NCBI GenBank assembly: GCA_023150055.1 | Contig: JAKLLP010000089.1 | Location: 1-8,148 of the forward strand | Length of the DNA: 8,148 bases | Source of the DNA: Gammaproteobacteria bacterium | GTDB lineage: Bacteria; Pseudomonadota; Gammaproteobacteria; Steroidobacterales; GCA-2729495 | Reading direction: 5' to 3' | Part shown: piece after piece, positions 1 to 5,643 of the stretch | Position numbering within the stretch: position 1 is the stretch's first letter | Layout of the letters: every line of letters begins with the position of its first letter | Notes under the pieces: generated by a model | The model's database searches: none | What the model saw: the letters and a program-made list of their open reading frames with translations, nothing else | What the model was told of the DNA's origin: nothing | Translations under genes and position numbers: made by a program

Positions 1-36
1 GCTCTGCATCAGGCGCGTAGCTTGGTCGCGTTCCAT
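1..36 (-). CDS. pilU: PilU, type IV pilus retraction ATPase (N-terminus only)
   Basis: Only the first 12 codons lie in the window, reading MERDQATRLMQS on the minus strand from an ATG at 36-34; the gene runs off the left edge. The start matches the MxRDQAT opening I know from PilU proteins of beta- and gammaproteobacteria. A GGGAG-type ribosome binding site lies just upstream. PilU is the accessory PilT-like AAA+ ATPase that supports pilus retraction in twitching motility. It follows pilT by 29 bases on the same strand, the usual pilT-pilU order, so the two are probably co-transcribed. The identification rests on a short peptide plus this very conserved neighbourhood. Confidence 0.85.
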   Translation of the reverse strand, partial: MERDQATRLMQS

Positions 37-65
37 CTGGTTTCTCCCGGCGGGGCTCCTGCCGC

Positions 66-1106
66 CTAGAACTGGTCTTTATTGGCGGCCTTGAAGCGGG
101 CCTCTTCCTTGCTGATCACACCCTTCGTCAACAGGTCCTGAAGGTTCTGGTCCAGGGTCTGCATGCCGGCCGCCTGCCCGGTCTGGATGGCGGAATACAT
201 CTGCGCGATCTTACCCTCGCGGATGAGGTTCCTGATGGCCGGCGTGCCGATCATGATCTCGTGCGCGGCTACACGGCCTCCGCCACAGCGCTTGAGCAGC
301 GACTGAGATATTACGGCGCGCAGCGACTCCGAGAGCATGGTGCGGATCATCTCCTTCTCGTTCGCGGGAAACACGTCCACGATCCTGTCGACCGTCTTGG
401 CGGCCGAGCTGGTGTGCAGGGTGCCGAAGACGAGGTGGCCGGTCTCGGATGCGGTCATTGCGAGGCGGATGGTTTCCAGGTCGCGCATCTCCCCGACCAG
501 TATGACATCGGGATCTTCCCGCAGCGCCGAGCGCAGGGCCTCGGAAAACCCGAGCGTGTCCTTGTGAACTTCGCGCTGGTTGATCAGTGATTTCTTGCTC
601 TCGTGCACGAACTCGATCGGGTCCTCGATGGTGATGATGTGATCGGGCTTGTGCGTGTTCACGTAATCGATCATCGCGGCGAGCGTGGTGGACTTGCCAG
701 ATCCCGTCGGCCCGGTCACCAGCACCAGTCCCCGCGGATACATCGCGATGTCGCGAAAGATCGCCGGCGCCTTCAGGTCTTCCAGCGTGCGGATCTGCGA
801 GGGAATGGTGCGGAACACCGCGCCTGCACCGCGACTCTGATTGAAGGCGTTGACACGGAAGCGCGCCAGCTTCGGGATCTCGAACGAGAAGTCCGTCTCG
901 AGGAACTCCTCGTAGTCCTTGCGCTGCTTGTCGCTCATGATGTCGTATATCATGCTGTGCACATCCTTGTGCGACAGCGCCGGCATGTTGATGCGCTTGA
1001 CGTCACCGTCAACGCGGATCATCGGCGGCACGCCGGCCGACAGGTGCAGATCGGATGCGTTGTTCTTGACAGAGAATGCGAGTAATTGCGCTATGTCAAC
1101 GGCCAT
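66..1106 (-). CDS. pilT: PilT, type IV pilus retraction ATPase
   Basis: 346 residues, full length for PilT. PilT is the hexameric cytoplasmic ATPase that depolymerises type IV pili, powering twitching motility and often DNA uptake. Seen in the sequence: an N-terminal PAS-like domain (about 1-110) with the opening MAVDIAQLLAFSVKNNASDLH; Walker A GPTGSGKST at 132-140; Asp box ITIEDPIEF from 159; Walker B region DPDVILVGEMRD at 198-209 with Glu206; His box TGHLVFGTLHTSSA at 222-235; and the C-terminal retraction motif AIRNLIRE at 290-297. All key residues are present, so it should be active. The ATG at 1106 gives the canonical N-terminus, with a purine-rich GGGGACGGAA just before it. It diverges from yggS across 107 bases and is followed by pilU, an arrangement shared with Pseudomonas. 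Confidence 0.98.
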   Translation of the reverse strand: MAVDIAQLLAFSVKNNASDLHLSAGVPPMIRVDGDVKRINMPALSHKDVHSMIYDIMSDKQRKDYEEFLETDFSFEIPKLARFRVNAFNQSRGAGAVFRTIPSQIRTLEDLKAPAIFRDIAMYPRGLVLVTGPTGSGKSTTLAAMIDYVNTHKPDHIITIEDPIEFVHESKKSLINQREVHKDTLGFSEALRSALREDPDVILVGEMRDLETIRLAMTASETGHLVFGTLHTSSAAKTVDRIVDVFPANEKEMIRTMLSESLRAVISQSLLKRCGGGRVAAHEIMIGTPAIRNLIREGKIAQMYSAIQTGQAAGMQTLDQNLQDLLTKGVISKEEARFKAANKDQF

Positions 1107-1186
1107 TTCCGTCCCCAGCTCGAGCTGTTGCCTTCATCCTACGCCTATCCCGCACTTGCCATAAGCGGGCCACGCCAGTGCCGCAG

Positions 1187-1194
1187 AGTATAGG
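1187..1194. promoter_or_regulatory. Overlapping -10-like elements between pilT and yggS
   Basis: The 107 bases between the divergent starts contain AGTATAGG. On the minus strand it reads TATACT (5 of 6 to the sigma-70 -10 consensus, for pilT); on the plus strand it reads TATAGG (4 of 6, for yggS). Neither has a good -35 hexamer at 16-18 bases: a TTGCCA at 1156-1161 is 27 bases from the plus-strand element, too far. This is the most promoter-like spot in the gap. If both boxes are used, the two transcripts would compete for the same site. Weak evidence only. Confidence 0.22.
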
Positions 1195-1213
1195 GACGCA
1201 GCCCCCGCTCACC

Positions 1214-1906
1214 GTGACCGCAATCACGGAAAAGCTCGCGGTATTGCGCCAGCGGATCGACGCTGCCGCCCGCGGCGCACAGCGCCTGGCAGGCGACGTG
1301 ACCATCCTCGCTGTCAGCAAGACGCAACCGGTTGAAGCCATCGGCGCCGCCCATCGCGCCGGCCTGTCGGATTTTGGCGAAAACTATGCCCAGGAAGCCG
1401 TGCCGAAGATCACGCAATTGGCTAATGGTGCCGCGGACGGCCTGCGCTGGCATTTCATCGGCGGTATCCAGGCCAACAAGACGCGCCTGCTGGCGGAGAA
1501 CTTTCACTGGGTCCAGACCGTGTCGAACGCGCAGATCGCCGGCCGGCTCTCCCGCCAGCGCCCCTATTACGCCGGCGACCTGCAGGTCTGTCTCCAGGTC
1601 CGGCCGGAGCCGGCCACTCACCGGGCCGGAGTTGCCGCGGCCGAGGCGCCGGCGCTCGCGCGGGCCATCGCCGATCTGCCGCGCCTGCGGCTGCGCGGCC
1701 TGATGTTCATGCCGCTACCCGGCCTCGGCCCGGACCGCTTGAGGGCTGAATTTCGCCGTGTACGCGCGCTGTTCGAGGAACTGCGCAGCGCCGGTCACGA
1801 TCTCGACACGCTGTCCATGGGCATGTCCGATGACCTGGAGCTTGCCGTCGCCGAAGGCAGTACCATGGTACGCATCGGTACCGCGCTGTTCGGCCGGCGC
1901 AACTGA
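1214..1906 (+). CDS. yggS: YggS/PROSC-family PLP homeostasis protein
   Basis: 230 residues from a GTG at 1214. The family binds pyridoxal 5'-phosphate in an alanine-racemase-like TIM barrel and keeps free vitamin B6 vitamers and amino acid pools in balance, without a known catalytic reaction. Visible motifs: AVSKTQP with the PLP lysine Lys36, FGENY 54-58, HFIGGIQANK 80-89, LRGLM 160-164, SMGMSDD 201-207 and STMVRIGTALFG 216-227. The frame is open back to 1076, but the GTG at 1214 puts the PLP lysine at position 36 as in E. coli YggS, and the extra 46 residues would run into the pilT start region. Odd: the usual VN..SxExSKxG stretch is replaced by VRPEPATHRAG at 129-139, so the position of E. 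coli Lys137 is Arg, and Lys38 is Gln. First gene of an operon; proC follows after 19 bases. Confidence 0.95.
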   Translation: MTAITEKLAVLRQRIDAAARGAQRLAGDVTILAVSKTQPVEAIGAAHRAGLSDFGENYAQEAVPKITQLANGAADGLRWHFIGGIQANKTRLLAENFHWVQTVSNAQIAGRLSRQRPYYAGDLQVCLQVRPEPATHRAGVAAAEAPALARAIADLPRLRLRGLMFMPLPGLGPDRLRAEFRRVRALFEELRSAGHDLDTLSMGMSDDLELAVAEGSTMVRIGTALFGRRN

Positions 1907-1925
1907 GCAAAGGTATCAACTCACG

Positions 1926-2753
1926 GTGGCCCGGGAAGACCTGCAGATTGGTTTCATAGGTGGCGGCAACATGGCGCAGGCGATCATCGCGGGCCTGTTG
2001 CGCGCCGGGCATGCACCCGGGGCCATCACCGTTGCAGAACCAGCCCCGGCAGTACGGGCCAGACTTGTCGGGCTGAATCCGTCGATCGGCGCGACCCACT
2101 CCAACGCCGACGTCGCCGGCAGGGCCGCGGTGCTGGTGCTCGCCGTGAAACCGCAGGTCATGCCGGACGTGCTCGCCGAACTCAGCGCCGCCAGGCGTCC
2201 GGCCGGGCAGCTCATCATCTCGGTAGCGGCCGGCGTCACGCTGCAGACACTGCGGCTCGCGCTGGCTGGGTCTGACGCCGTGCGCGCCATGCCAAACCAG
2301 CCCGCGCTCATCGGCGAAGGCATGACGGCACTCGCGGCCGCGACCGACCTGGGCGAGACCGGACGGGCGAAGGCCGAGTACATAGCCGGCTCGACCGGGA
2401 AGACCCTGTGGATCGCGGATGAAGCCCTGATGGATGCCGTGACCGCCGTATCGGGCAGTGGCCCGGCCTACTTCTACCTCCTGATGGAAATCATGGAGCA
2501 GGCCGCCGTCGAGCTGGGTCTGCCTGCCGAGGTCGCGCGGACGCTGGTGCGCCAGACCGCACTCGGCGCCGCCCGCGCGGCAAACCTGCCGGGCAATGAG
2601 CCCGCGACGCTGCGTGCCGGCGTGACCTCGCCGGGCGGAACGACCGCCGCCGCGCTCGCGGTGCTGGAACAGGCCGGGCTGCGGGAGACGCTGCAACGGG
2701 CCATTACCGCCGCGCGCGACCGGGGCGCCGAACTCGGCCGCAGTTCCCGCTGA
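1926..2753 (+). CDS. proC: Pyrroline-5-carboxylate reductase
   Basis: 275 residues, normal length. It reduces 1-pyrroline-5-carboxylate to L-proline with NAD(P)H, the last step of proline synthesis, in the cytoplasm. Seen: the N-terminal Rossmann fingerprint GFIGGGNMA at 9-17, AVKPQ 73-77, VRAMPNQPA 119-127, and the C-terminal dimer/active-site signature with SGSGPAY 176-182 and LRAGVTSPGGTT 229-240. The usual MPNTPA reads MPNQPA here (Gln125), a small deviation. I chose the GTG at 1926 because it places the Rossmann motif about 9 residues in, as in the family, and follows an AAAGG at 1909-1913, although the 12-base spacing is long. Frames upstream overlap yggS and are not homologous. The yggS-proC pairing is one of the most conserved in bacteria and links PLP and amino acid metabolism. 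Confidence 0.97.
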   Translation: MAREDLQIGFIGGGNMAQAIIAGLLRAGHAPGAITVAEPAPAVRARLVGLNPSIGATHSNADVAGRAAVLVLAVKPQVMPDVLAELSAARRPAGQLIISVAAGVTLQTLRLALAGSDAVRAMPNQPALIGEGMTALAAATDLGETGRAKAEYIAGSTGKTLWIADEALMDAVTAVSGSGPAYFYLLMEIMEQAAVELGLPAEVARTLVRQTALGAARAANLPGNEPATLRAGVTSPGGTTAAALAVLEQAGLRETLQRAITAARDRGAELGRSSR

Positions 2754-2777
2754 ACCCTGGATCGGAGCACCTCGTCG

Positions 2778-3347
2778 ATGCAGAACGCCCTCGTATTCGT
2801 CGTCTCCACCCTGCTCGACCTGCTGGTCATCGCCTTCATCCTGCGGCTGGTGCTCGGCTGGGTGCGGGCGGATTTCCGCAACCCGCTCGCCCAGCTCATC
2901 ATCAAGGTGACCAACCCGCTGGTCATTCCGGCCAGGCGAATCATTCCGCCGGCAGGCTCGTTCGACACGGCTACGCTGATCGTCTTGCTGGTGCTGCAGA
3001 CGTCGGCGACCGCCATTCTCATGCAGCTCTCCTGCATCGGCGCCCCGCAGGTGGACCAGGTCTTCGTGCTGGGATTGCTGCGGCTCGTGCACGTCGTGCT
3101 CAACGTCTATTTCTGGCTGCTCATCATCTACGTGCTGTCGAGCTGGCTCGCCCCCGGCGGATACAACCCTGCGCTCGCCCTGCTGTCGAAGGTGGTCGAA
3201 CCCCTGCTGGCGCCCCTGCGGCGCGTGATCCCGGTCATTGCCGGGCTCGACCTGTCGCCGATCGCCGCATTTCTGATCATCGGATTCCTCGAGCGGCTGA
3301 TCCCGGCGCGCATCCCGCTGGCGGGTCTCGTCTGTGTGCCGTTCTGA
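2778..3347 (+). CDS. yggT: YggT family integral membrane protein
   Basis: 189 residues, the length of the proteobacterial double-repeat form. Four hydrophobic helices are visible at about 5-27, 64-84, 98-121 and 159-175. Two copies of the YggT repeat can be aligned: the first around ILRLVLGW...NPLVIPARRIIPP (21-58), the second around YVLSSWLAPGG...EPLLAPLRRVIP (118-152). Each ends in a basic-proline loop after a helix. The biochemical role is not settled; links to osmotic stress and to the cell-envelope/division machinery have been suggested, and plastid relatives (CCB3/YlmG) act in membrane organisation. GGAG at 2764-2767 lies 10 bases before the ATG. It follows proC by 24 bases and touches yggU, so it belongs to the same operon. 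Confidence 0.95.
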   Translation: MQNALVFVVSTLLDLLVIAFILRLVLGWVRADFRNPLAQLIIKVTNPLVIPARRIIPPAGSFDTATLIVLLVLQTSATAILMQLSCIGAPQVDQVFVLGLLRLVHVVLNVYFWLLIIYVLSSWLAPGGYNPALALLSKVVEPLLAPLRRVIPVIAGLDLSPIAAFLIIGFLERLIPARIPLAGLVCVPF

Positions 3348-3656
3348 ATGCCTGCGCAAGGGGCGGACCTGCGCTGCGGACGCTGGGACAGCGACGGTGC
3401 GCTACTGTTGCCGGTGCGTGTCCAGCCTCGCGCGCGCCACGCCGGCGTCGGACCGGTACACGACGGGCAGCTGAAGCTGAGTCTCACCGCTCCCCCGGTA
3501 GACGGCAAGGCCAACGCTCAGGCGAGGGAACTGATCGCGGCGGCTTTCGGCGTGAATATTTCGCAGGTCACGCTCCTGCGGGGCGAGTCCGGTCGGCAGA
3601 AGCTCTTTCGGATAGAAGGTCCGCGACATATCCCGTCGGAACTCCGGCATGCCTGA
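3348..3656 (+). CDS. yggU: DUF167 family protein YggU
   Basis: 102 residues, typical of this small alpha/beta family. Its function is unknown; structures of family members are known but no reaction is assigned. Key signatures: VRVQPRAR at 23-30, LKLSLTAPPVDGKAN at 42-56 (the family hallmark is the APPVDGKAN segment) and LLRGESGRQKLFRI at 76-89. The ATG directly abuts the yggT stop (TGAATG), which implies translational coupling and fixes the start; no separate ribosome binding site is needed. This is the last gene of the yggS-proC-yggT-yggU run. In Pseudomonas metX would come next; here it does not. Confidence 0.93.
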   Translation: MPAQGADLRCGRWDSDGALLLPVRVQPRARHAGVGPVHDGQLKLSLTAPPVDGKANAQARELIAAAFGVNISQVTLLRGESGRQKLFRIEGPRHIPSELRHA

Positions 3657-3680
3657 TCTGCCTGAATTTCGATTCTGGTT

Positions 3681-3686
3681 TATAGT
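3681..3686 (+). promoter_or_regulatory. Possible -10 box for the DUF4426 gene
   Basis: The 68 bases between yggU and the DUF4426 gene are clearly more AT-rich than the surrounding DNA. TATAGT at 3681-3686 matches TATAAT in 5 of 6 positions. A predicted transcript start near 3693 would leave a leader of about 30 bases. The hexamer 17 bases upstream (CTGCCT) is a poor -35, so any promoter would be weak or activator-dependent. Confidence 0.28.
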
Positions 3687-3724
3687 TCATACCAACGATT
3701 TATCTCATCAAGTGCGGTGACGCA

Positions 3725-4249
3725 ATGACCACCAAGAACGTTTCACGCCTCCTGCCCGGCATGCTCTTCCTGTGCGCCTTTTCTACGCTGGTCGCCTGCG
3801 GCCGGCAGCCCGGTCTGCCCAGTTCACCGACGCCCACGGGCGGGACCGCACCGCCCGCAGAGGCCGCCGGCGTCGCCTCCAAGGACTTTGGCGACTACGT
3901 CGTGCATTTCAACGCCATCTCGACCGACCAGCTCACACCCGAGGTCGCCAAGTCCTACGACATCGTGCGCAGCAAGAACCGCGCGCTGCTCAATGTCTCC
4001 ATCGTGAAGAAGGTCGAAGGCACGACGGGGCAGCCGGTGCCGGGCAGTGTCGCAGCTCTGGTCGCCAACGATACCGGGCAGGTCAAGAACTCCACCCTGC
4101 GCGAGATCCGGGAAGGGGATGCGATCTATTACATCGGCGACTTTGCCGTCTCCAATGCAGAAACGCTGATATTCACGGTGGATGTCACGCCCATCAACGA
4201 GACCAGTCGCTTCAGCGTGCGCTTCACGCGGACTTTCTACAGCGAGTAG
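3725..4249 (+). CDS. DUF4426 lipoprotein
   Basis: 174 residues. The N-terminus is a lipoprotein signal: basic start, hydrophobic stretch 9-22 and lipobox LVAC at 22-25, so Cys25 is the likely acylated residue. A Pro/Ser/Thr/Gly-rich linker (27-50) follows, then a DUF4426 domain: FGDYVVHFNAISTDQLTPEV from 55, SYDIVRSKN 77-85, REIREGDAIYYIGDF 126-140 and the closing VRFTRTFY at 165-172. The function is unknown. I know the Pseudomonas member (PA0388) as having a cleaved signal peptide rather than a lipobox, so the lipid anchor plus linker looks like a variant form. GGTGA at 3716-3720 precedes the ATG by 4 bases. It ends 20 bases from the convergent terB-like gene. Its place after yggU is conserved except that metX-metW are missing. 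Confidence 0.9.
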   Translation: MTTKNVSRLLPGMLFLCAFSTLVACGRQPGLPSSPTPTGGTAPPAEAAGVASKDFGDYVVHFNAISTDQLTPEVAKSYDIVRSKNRALLNVSIVKKVEGTTGQPVPGSVAALVANDTGQVKNSTLREIREGDAIYYIGDFAVSNAETLIFTVDVTPINETSRFSVRFTRTFYSE

Positions 4250-4269
4250 TCGAGCCCGTAGGGCCTGTC

Positions 4270-4740
4270 TCAATCTCCCCCGGTGGCGGCCGGTTTCGCC
4301 TGCAGCACCTCATGGCGCAGGCGAATAACATCGCCGCGCGCGACGTAGAGAAGTTCCGAAACCTTCCCGACCAGGTACTCCTCGTACTTGTCGAGGCGGC
4401 GGTCTGCAAGCGCCACGTGCCAGAGCATGCGCACGAACTCCGCCTTCTCCTCGTAACCGAGCGCCTCCTGCAAGGGGCGCGTGAATTCGTACAGCGAGAC
4501 GGAGTCCTCGACCGCATCACGCGCGCGGTGCACGAGAGCGCTTGCCTCATCCACCGGCAGATCGAGCCGCACCGCGAGAAGGGCGCCGATCTCCTGCAGC
4601 TCGTCTTCCTTGACGTTGTGGTCGGCACGGGCTGCCTCAACCAGCAGCGCCGCCATCGCCAGCGGTACCCGGTCGGGATCGACTGGCGCATGGTCCGGTC
4701 GTGACAGACGCGCGAGGAGAGCCTGCAGCTTACGGATCAC
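4270..4740 (-). CDS. TerB-like (tellurite resistance TerB family) protein
   Basis: 156 residues from a GTG at 4740. The sequence is a soluble all-helical protein with the TerB-like pattern: a first acidic segment ALLVEAARAD (31-40) followed by KEDELQEIGALLAVRL (44-59), and a second, FVRMLWHVALADRRLDKYEEYL (102-123). In TerB these helices carry conserved Asp/Glu residues that bind metal. Stand-alone TerB-like proteins are common in proteobacteria and their role is mostly unknown; the name does not prove tellurite resistance, and no other ter genes are present. The start is chosen because GTGA at 4740-4737 overlaps the hydrolase stop by 4 bases, a classic coupled junction; longer frames run into the hydrolase. 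It converges with the DUF4426 gene. DjlA-type N-terminal domains have a similar fold and are the main alternative. Confidence 0.8.
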   Translation of the reverse strand: MIRKLQALLARLSRPDHAPVDPDRVPLAMAALLVEAARADHNVKEDELQEIGALLAVRLDLPVDEASALVHRARDAVEDSVSLYEFTRPLQEALGYEEKAEFVRMLWHVALADRRLDKYEEYLVGKVSELLYVARGDVIRLRHEVLQAKPAATGGD

Positions 4741-5402
4741 TGTGGCGCCCCTGGCACGCAATCCTCGCGCAGCCGGCCGACGAGGGTCTGGCGCAGGAGC
4801 GTCAGCTTGCCGTGGAAAAAATGATCCACGCCGGAGAGCATCACGAGACTGGCAGCGACACCGAGTTCCTCGGCCCACCCGGCCACTTCGTGGGCAGGCA
4901 CCACACCGTCGGCATCACCCTGCACGATGAGCCAGGGCACGCCAGGCAGCCTGCCATCGAGAAGTCTCTTTGTGCGCTCGACTGGCGGCGCAATGGTGAC
5001 GAGCCGCGCCGGCTGCACGGACAGCGCCGCACGACAGGCCACCATGGCACCGAAGGAAAACCCGGCCAGCACCAGGGCCGAGCCTGGATAACGCCCGCGC
5101 ATCCAGGCGCAGGCCGCCTCGGCATCAGCGGTTTCACCGACACCATCGGCGAAACGGCCCTCGCTCGCTCCCACGCCGCGAAAATTGAACCGCAACGCCG
5201 GCCAGCCGAGCTCCAGCATGGCGCGCGATACCGTGTGCACGACCTTGTTCAGCATCGAGCCGTGGTGGAGAGGATGCGGGTGACAGATCACTGCGACCCG
5301 CGGGAAGACATCCCGCTCGGGCAACTCGAGCAGCGCGTCGAGCGCGCCGGCAGGTCCGCTGACCGTCACGGACTCCTTGTAGGGGGCGTGGTGATGGGCC
5401 AT
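4737..5402 (-). CDS. Alpha/beta hydrolase, dienelactone hydrolase-like serine hydrolase
   Basis: 221 residues, a compact cytoplasmic alpha/beta hydrolase without signal peptide. Order of motifs: CHPHPLHHGSM at 40-50 after the third strand; RFNFRGVGASEG at 71-82; nucleophile elbow GFSFGA at 114-119 with Ser116; QGDADGVVP at 161-169 with the probable acid Asp165; and DHFFHGKL at 193-200 with the probable catalytic His194. The HPHP...G.M..K and FNFRGVG.S.G pattern is that of a widespread CocE/NonD-like or dienelactone-hydrolase-like subfamily often found in proteobacteria; the substrate is not predictable from sequence. The ATG at 5402 has no ribosome binding site, but a TATAAT box lies 6 bases upstream, implying a leaderless message. 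The gene is coupled to the terB-like gene downstream by a GTGA overlap. Confidence 0.92.
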   Translation of the reverse strand: MAHHHAPYKESVTVSGPAGALDALLELPERDVFPRVAVICHPHPLHHGSMLNKVVHTVSRAMLELGWPALRFNFRGVGASEGRFADGVGETADAEAACAWMRGRYPGSALVLAGFSFGAMVACRAALSVQPARLVTIAPPVERTKRLLDGRLPGVPWLIVQGDADGVVPAHEVAGWAEELGVAASLVMLSGVDHFFHGKLTLLRQTLVGRLREDCVPGAPQ

Positions 5403-5408
5403 GCGGCG

Positions 5409-5436
5409 ATTATAGTGGCGTCGGGCGCGATGACAC
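5409..5436 (-). promoter_or_regulatory. Sigma-70 promoter of the hydrolase-terB unit, placed for a leaderless mRNA
   Basis: On the minus strand a perfect TATAAT occupies 5414-5409, with GTGTCA (4 of 6 to TTGACA) at 5436-5431 and a 16-base spacer. Six bases separate the -10 box from the hydrolase ATG, so the expected transcription start is the A of the ATG at 5402. Confidence 0.6.
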
Positions 5437-5481
5437 CGGCGGCTGTCCGGACCCGCATCGTCCTTCTCCGCGCGGCGGCCT

Positions 5482-5490
5482 GGGGGGGGG
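5482..5490. repeat. G9 homopolymer in the divergent control region
   Basis: Nine consecutive G on the plus strand, the longest homopolymer I noticed in the window. It sits 54 bases upstream of the plus-strand -35 box and 67 bases upstream of the minus-strand -10 box. Runs of this length can slip during replication and can also be sequencing errors, so its exact length should be treated with care. Confidence 0.85.
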
Positions 5491-5493
5491 CGC

Positions 5494-5529
5494 GTCCCGG
5501 GGAGCGGGCGACGCGGACCCGGGAGGCGG
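5494..5529 (+). promoter_or_regulatory. Two similar 14-base elements upstream of the PEBP promoter
   Basis: GTCCCGGGGAGCGG at 5494-5507 and GACCCGGGAGGCGG at 5516-5529 agree at 11 of 14 positions, each contain the palindrome CCCGGG, and are offset by 22 bases, about two helical turns. They end 15 bases before the -35 box of the downstream promoter. That is the geometry of paired binding sites for a dimeric regulator, but the stretch is extremely GC-rich, so a chance origin is quite possible. Confidence 0.25.
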
Positions 5530-5544
5530 CGGCTTGGTTCCGGG

Positions 5545-5573
5545 TTTGCATCGCCGCGCCATATCGCTATAAA
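5545..5573 (+). promoter_or_regulatory. Sigma-70 promoter of the PEBP-isomerase unit
   Basis: TTTGCA at 5545-5550 (4 of 6 to TTGACA) and TATAAA at 5568-5573 (5 of 6 to TATAAT) with an exact 17-base spacer, the best spaced promoter in the window. A start near 5580 would give a leader of about 64 bases before the PEBP ATG. No riboswitch-like structure was recognised in that leader. Confidence 0.6.
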
Positions 5574-5631
5574 TGCAGCCTCGCCGTTGAGTTGCGCACC
5601 TCATGCGACCACGCCCGATACCCGGAAATGC

Positions 5632-5636
5632 AGGGA
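5632..5636 (+). promoter_or_regulatory. Ribosome binding site deciding the PEBP start
   Basis: AGGGA ends 7 bases before the ATG at 5644. The frame is open further back to a TTG at 5587, but that start would lie ahead of this site and add 19 residues with no family similarity. Confidence 0.6.
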
Positions 5637-5643
5637 TCTCACC

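Noticed and set aside
1107..1213. Sigma-54 promoter for pilT
   Set aside because: TGGC-like stretches are present on the minus strand, but no GG and GC pair has the required ten-base spacing.
1707..3359. A 550-codon open frame on the minus strand across yggS, proC and yggT
   Set aside because: It is antisense to three firmly identified genes. Its translation is rich in Arg, Gly, Gln and His with no domain, as expected for the complement of GC-rich coding DNA.
4254..4264. Possible bidirectional terminator between the convergent DUF4426 and terB-like genes (GCCC-GTA-GGGC)
   Set aside because: The stem has only four base pairs with a three-base loop and no T run on either side, too weak to call an intrinsic terminator.
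4270..4740. Tellurite resistance operon
   Set aside because: Only a single TerB-like protein is present; terC, terD, terE, terZ and similar genes are absent, so resistance cannot be inferred.
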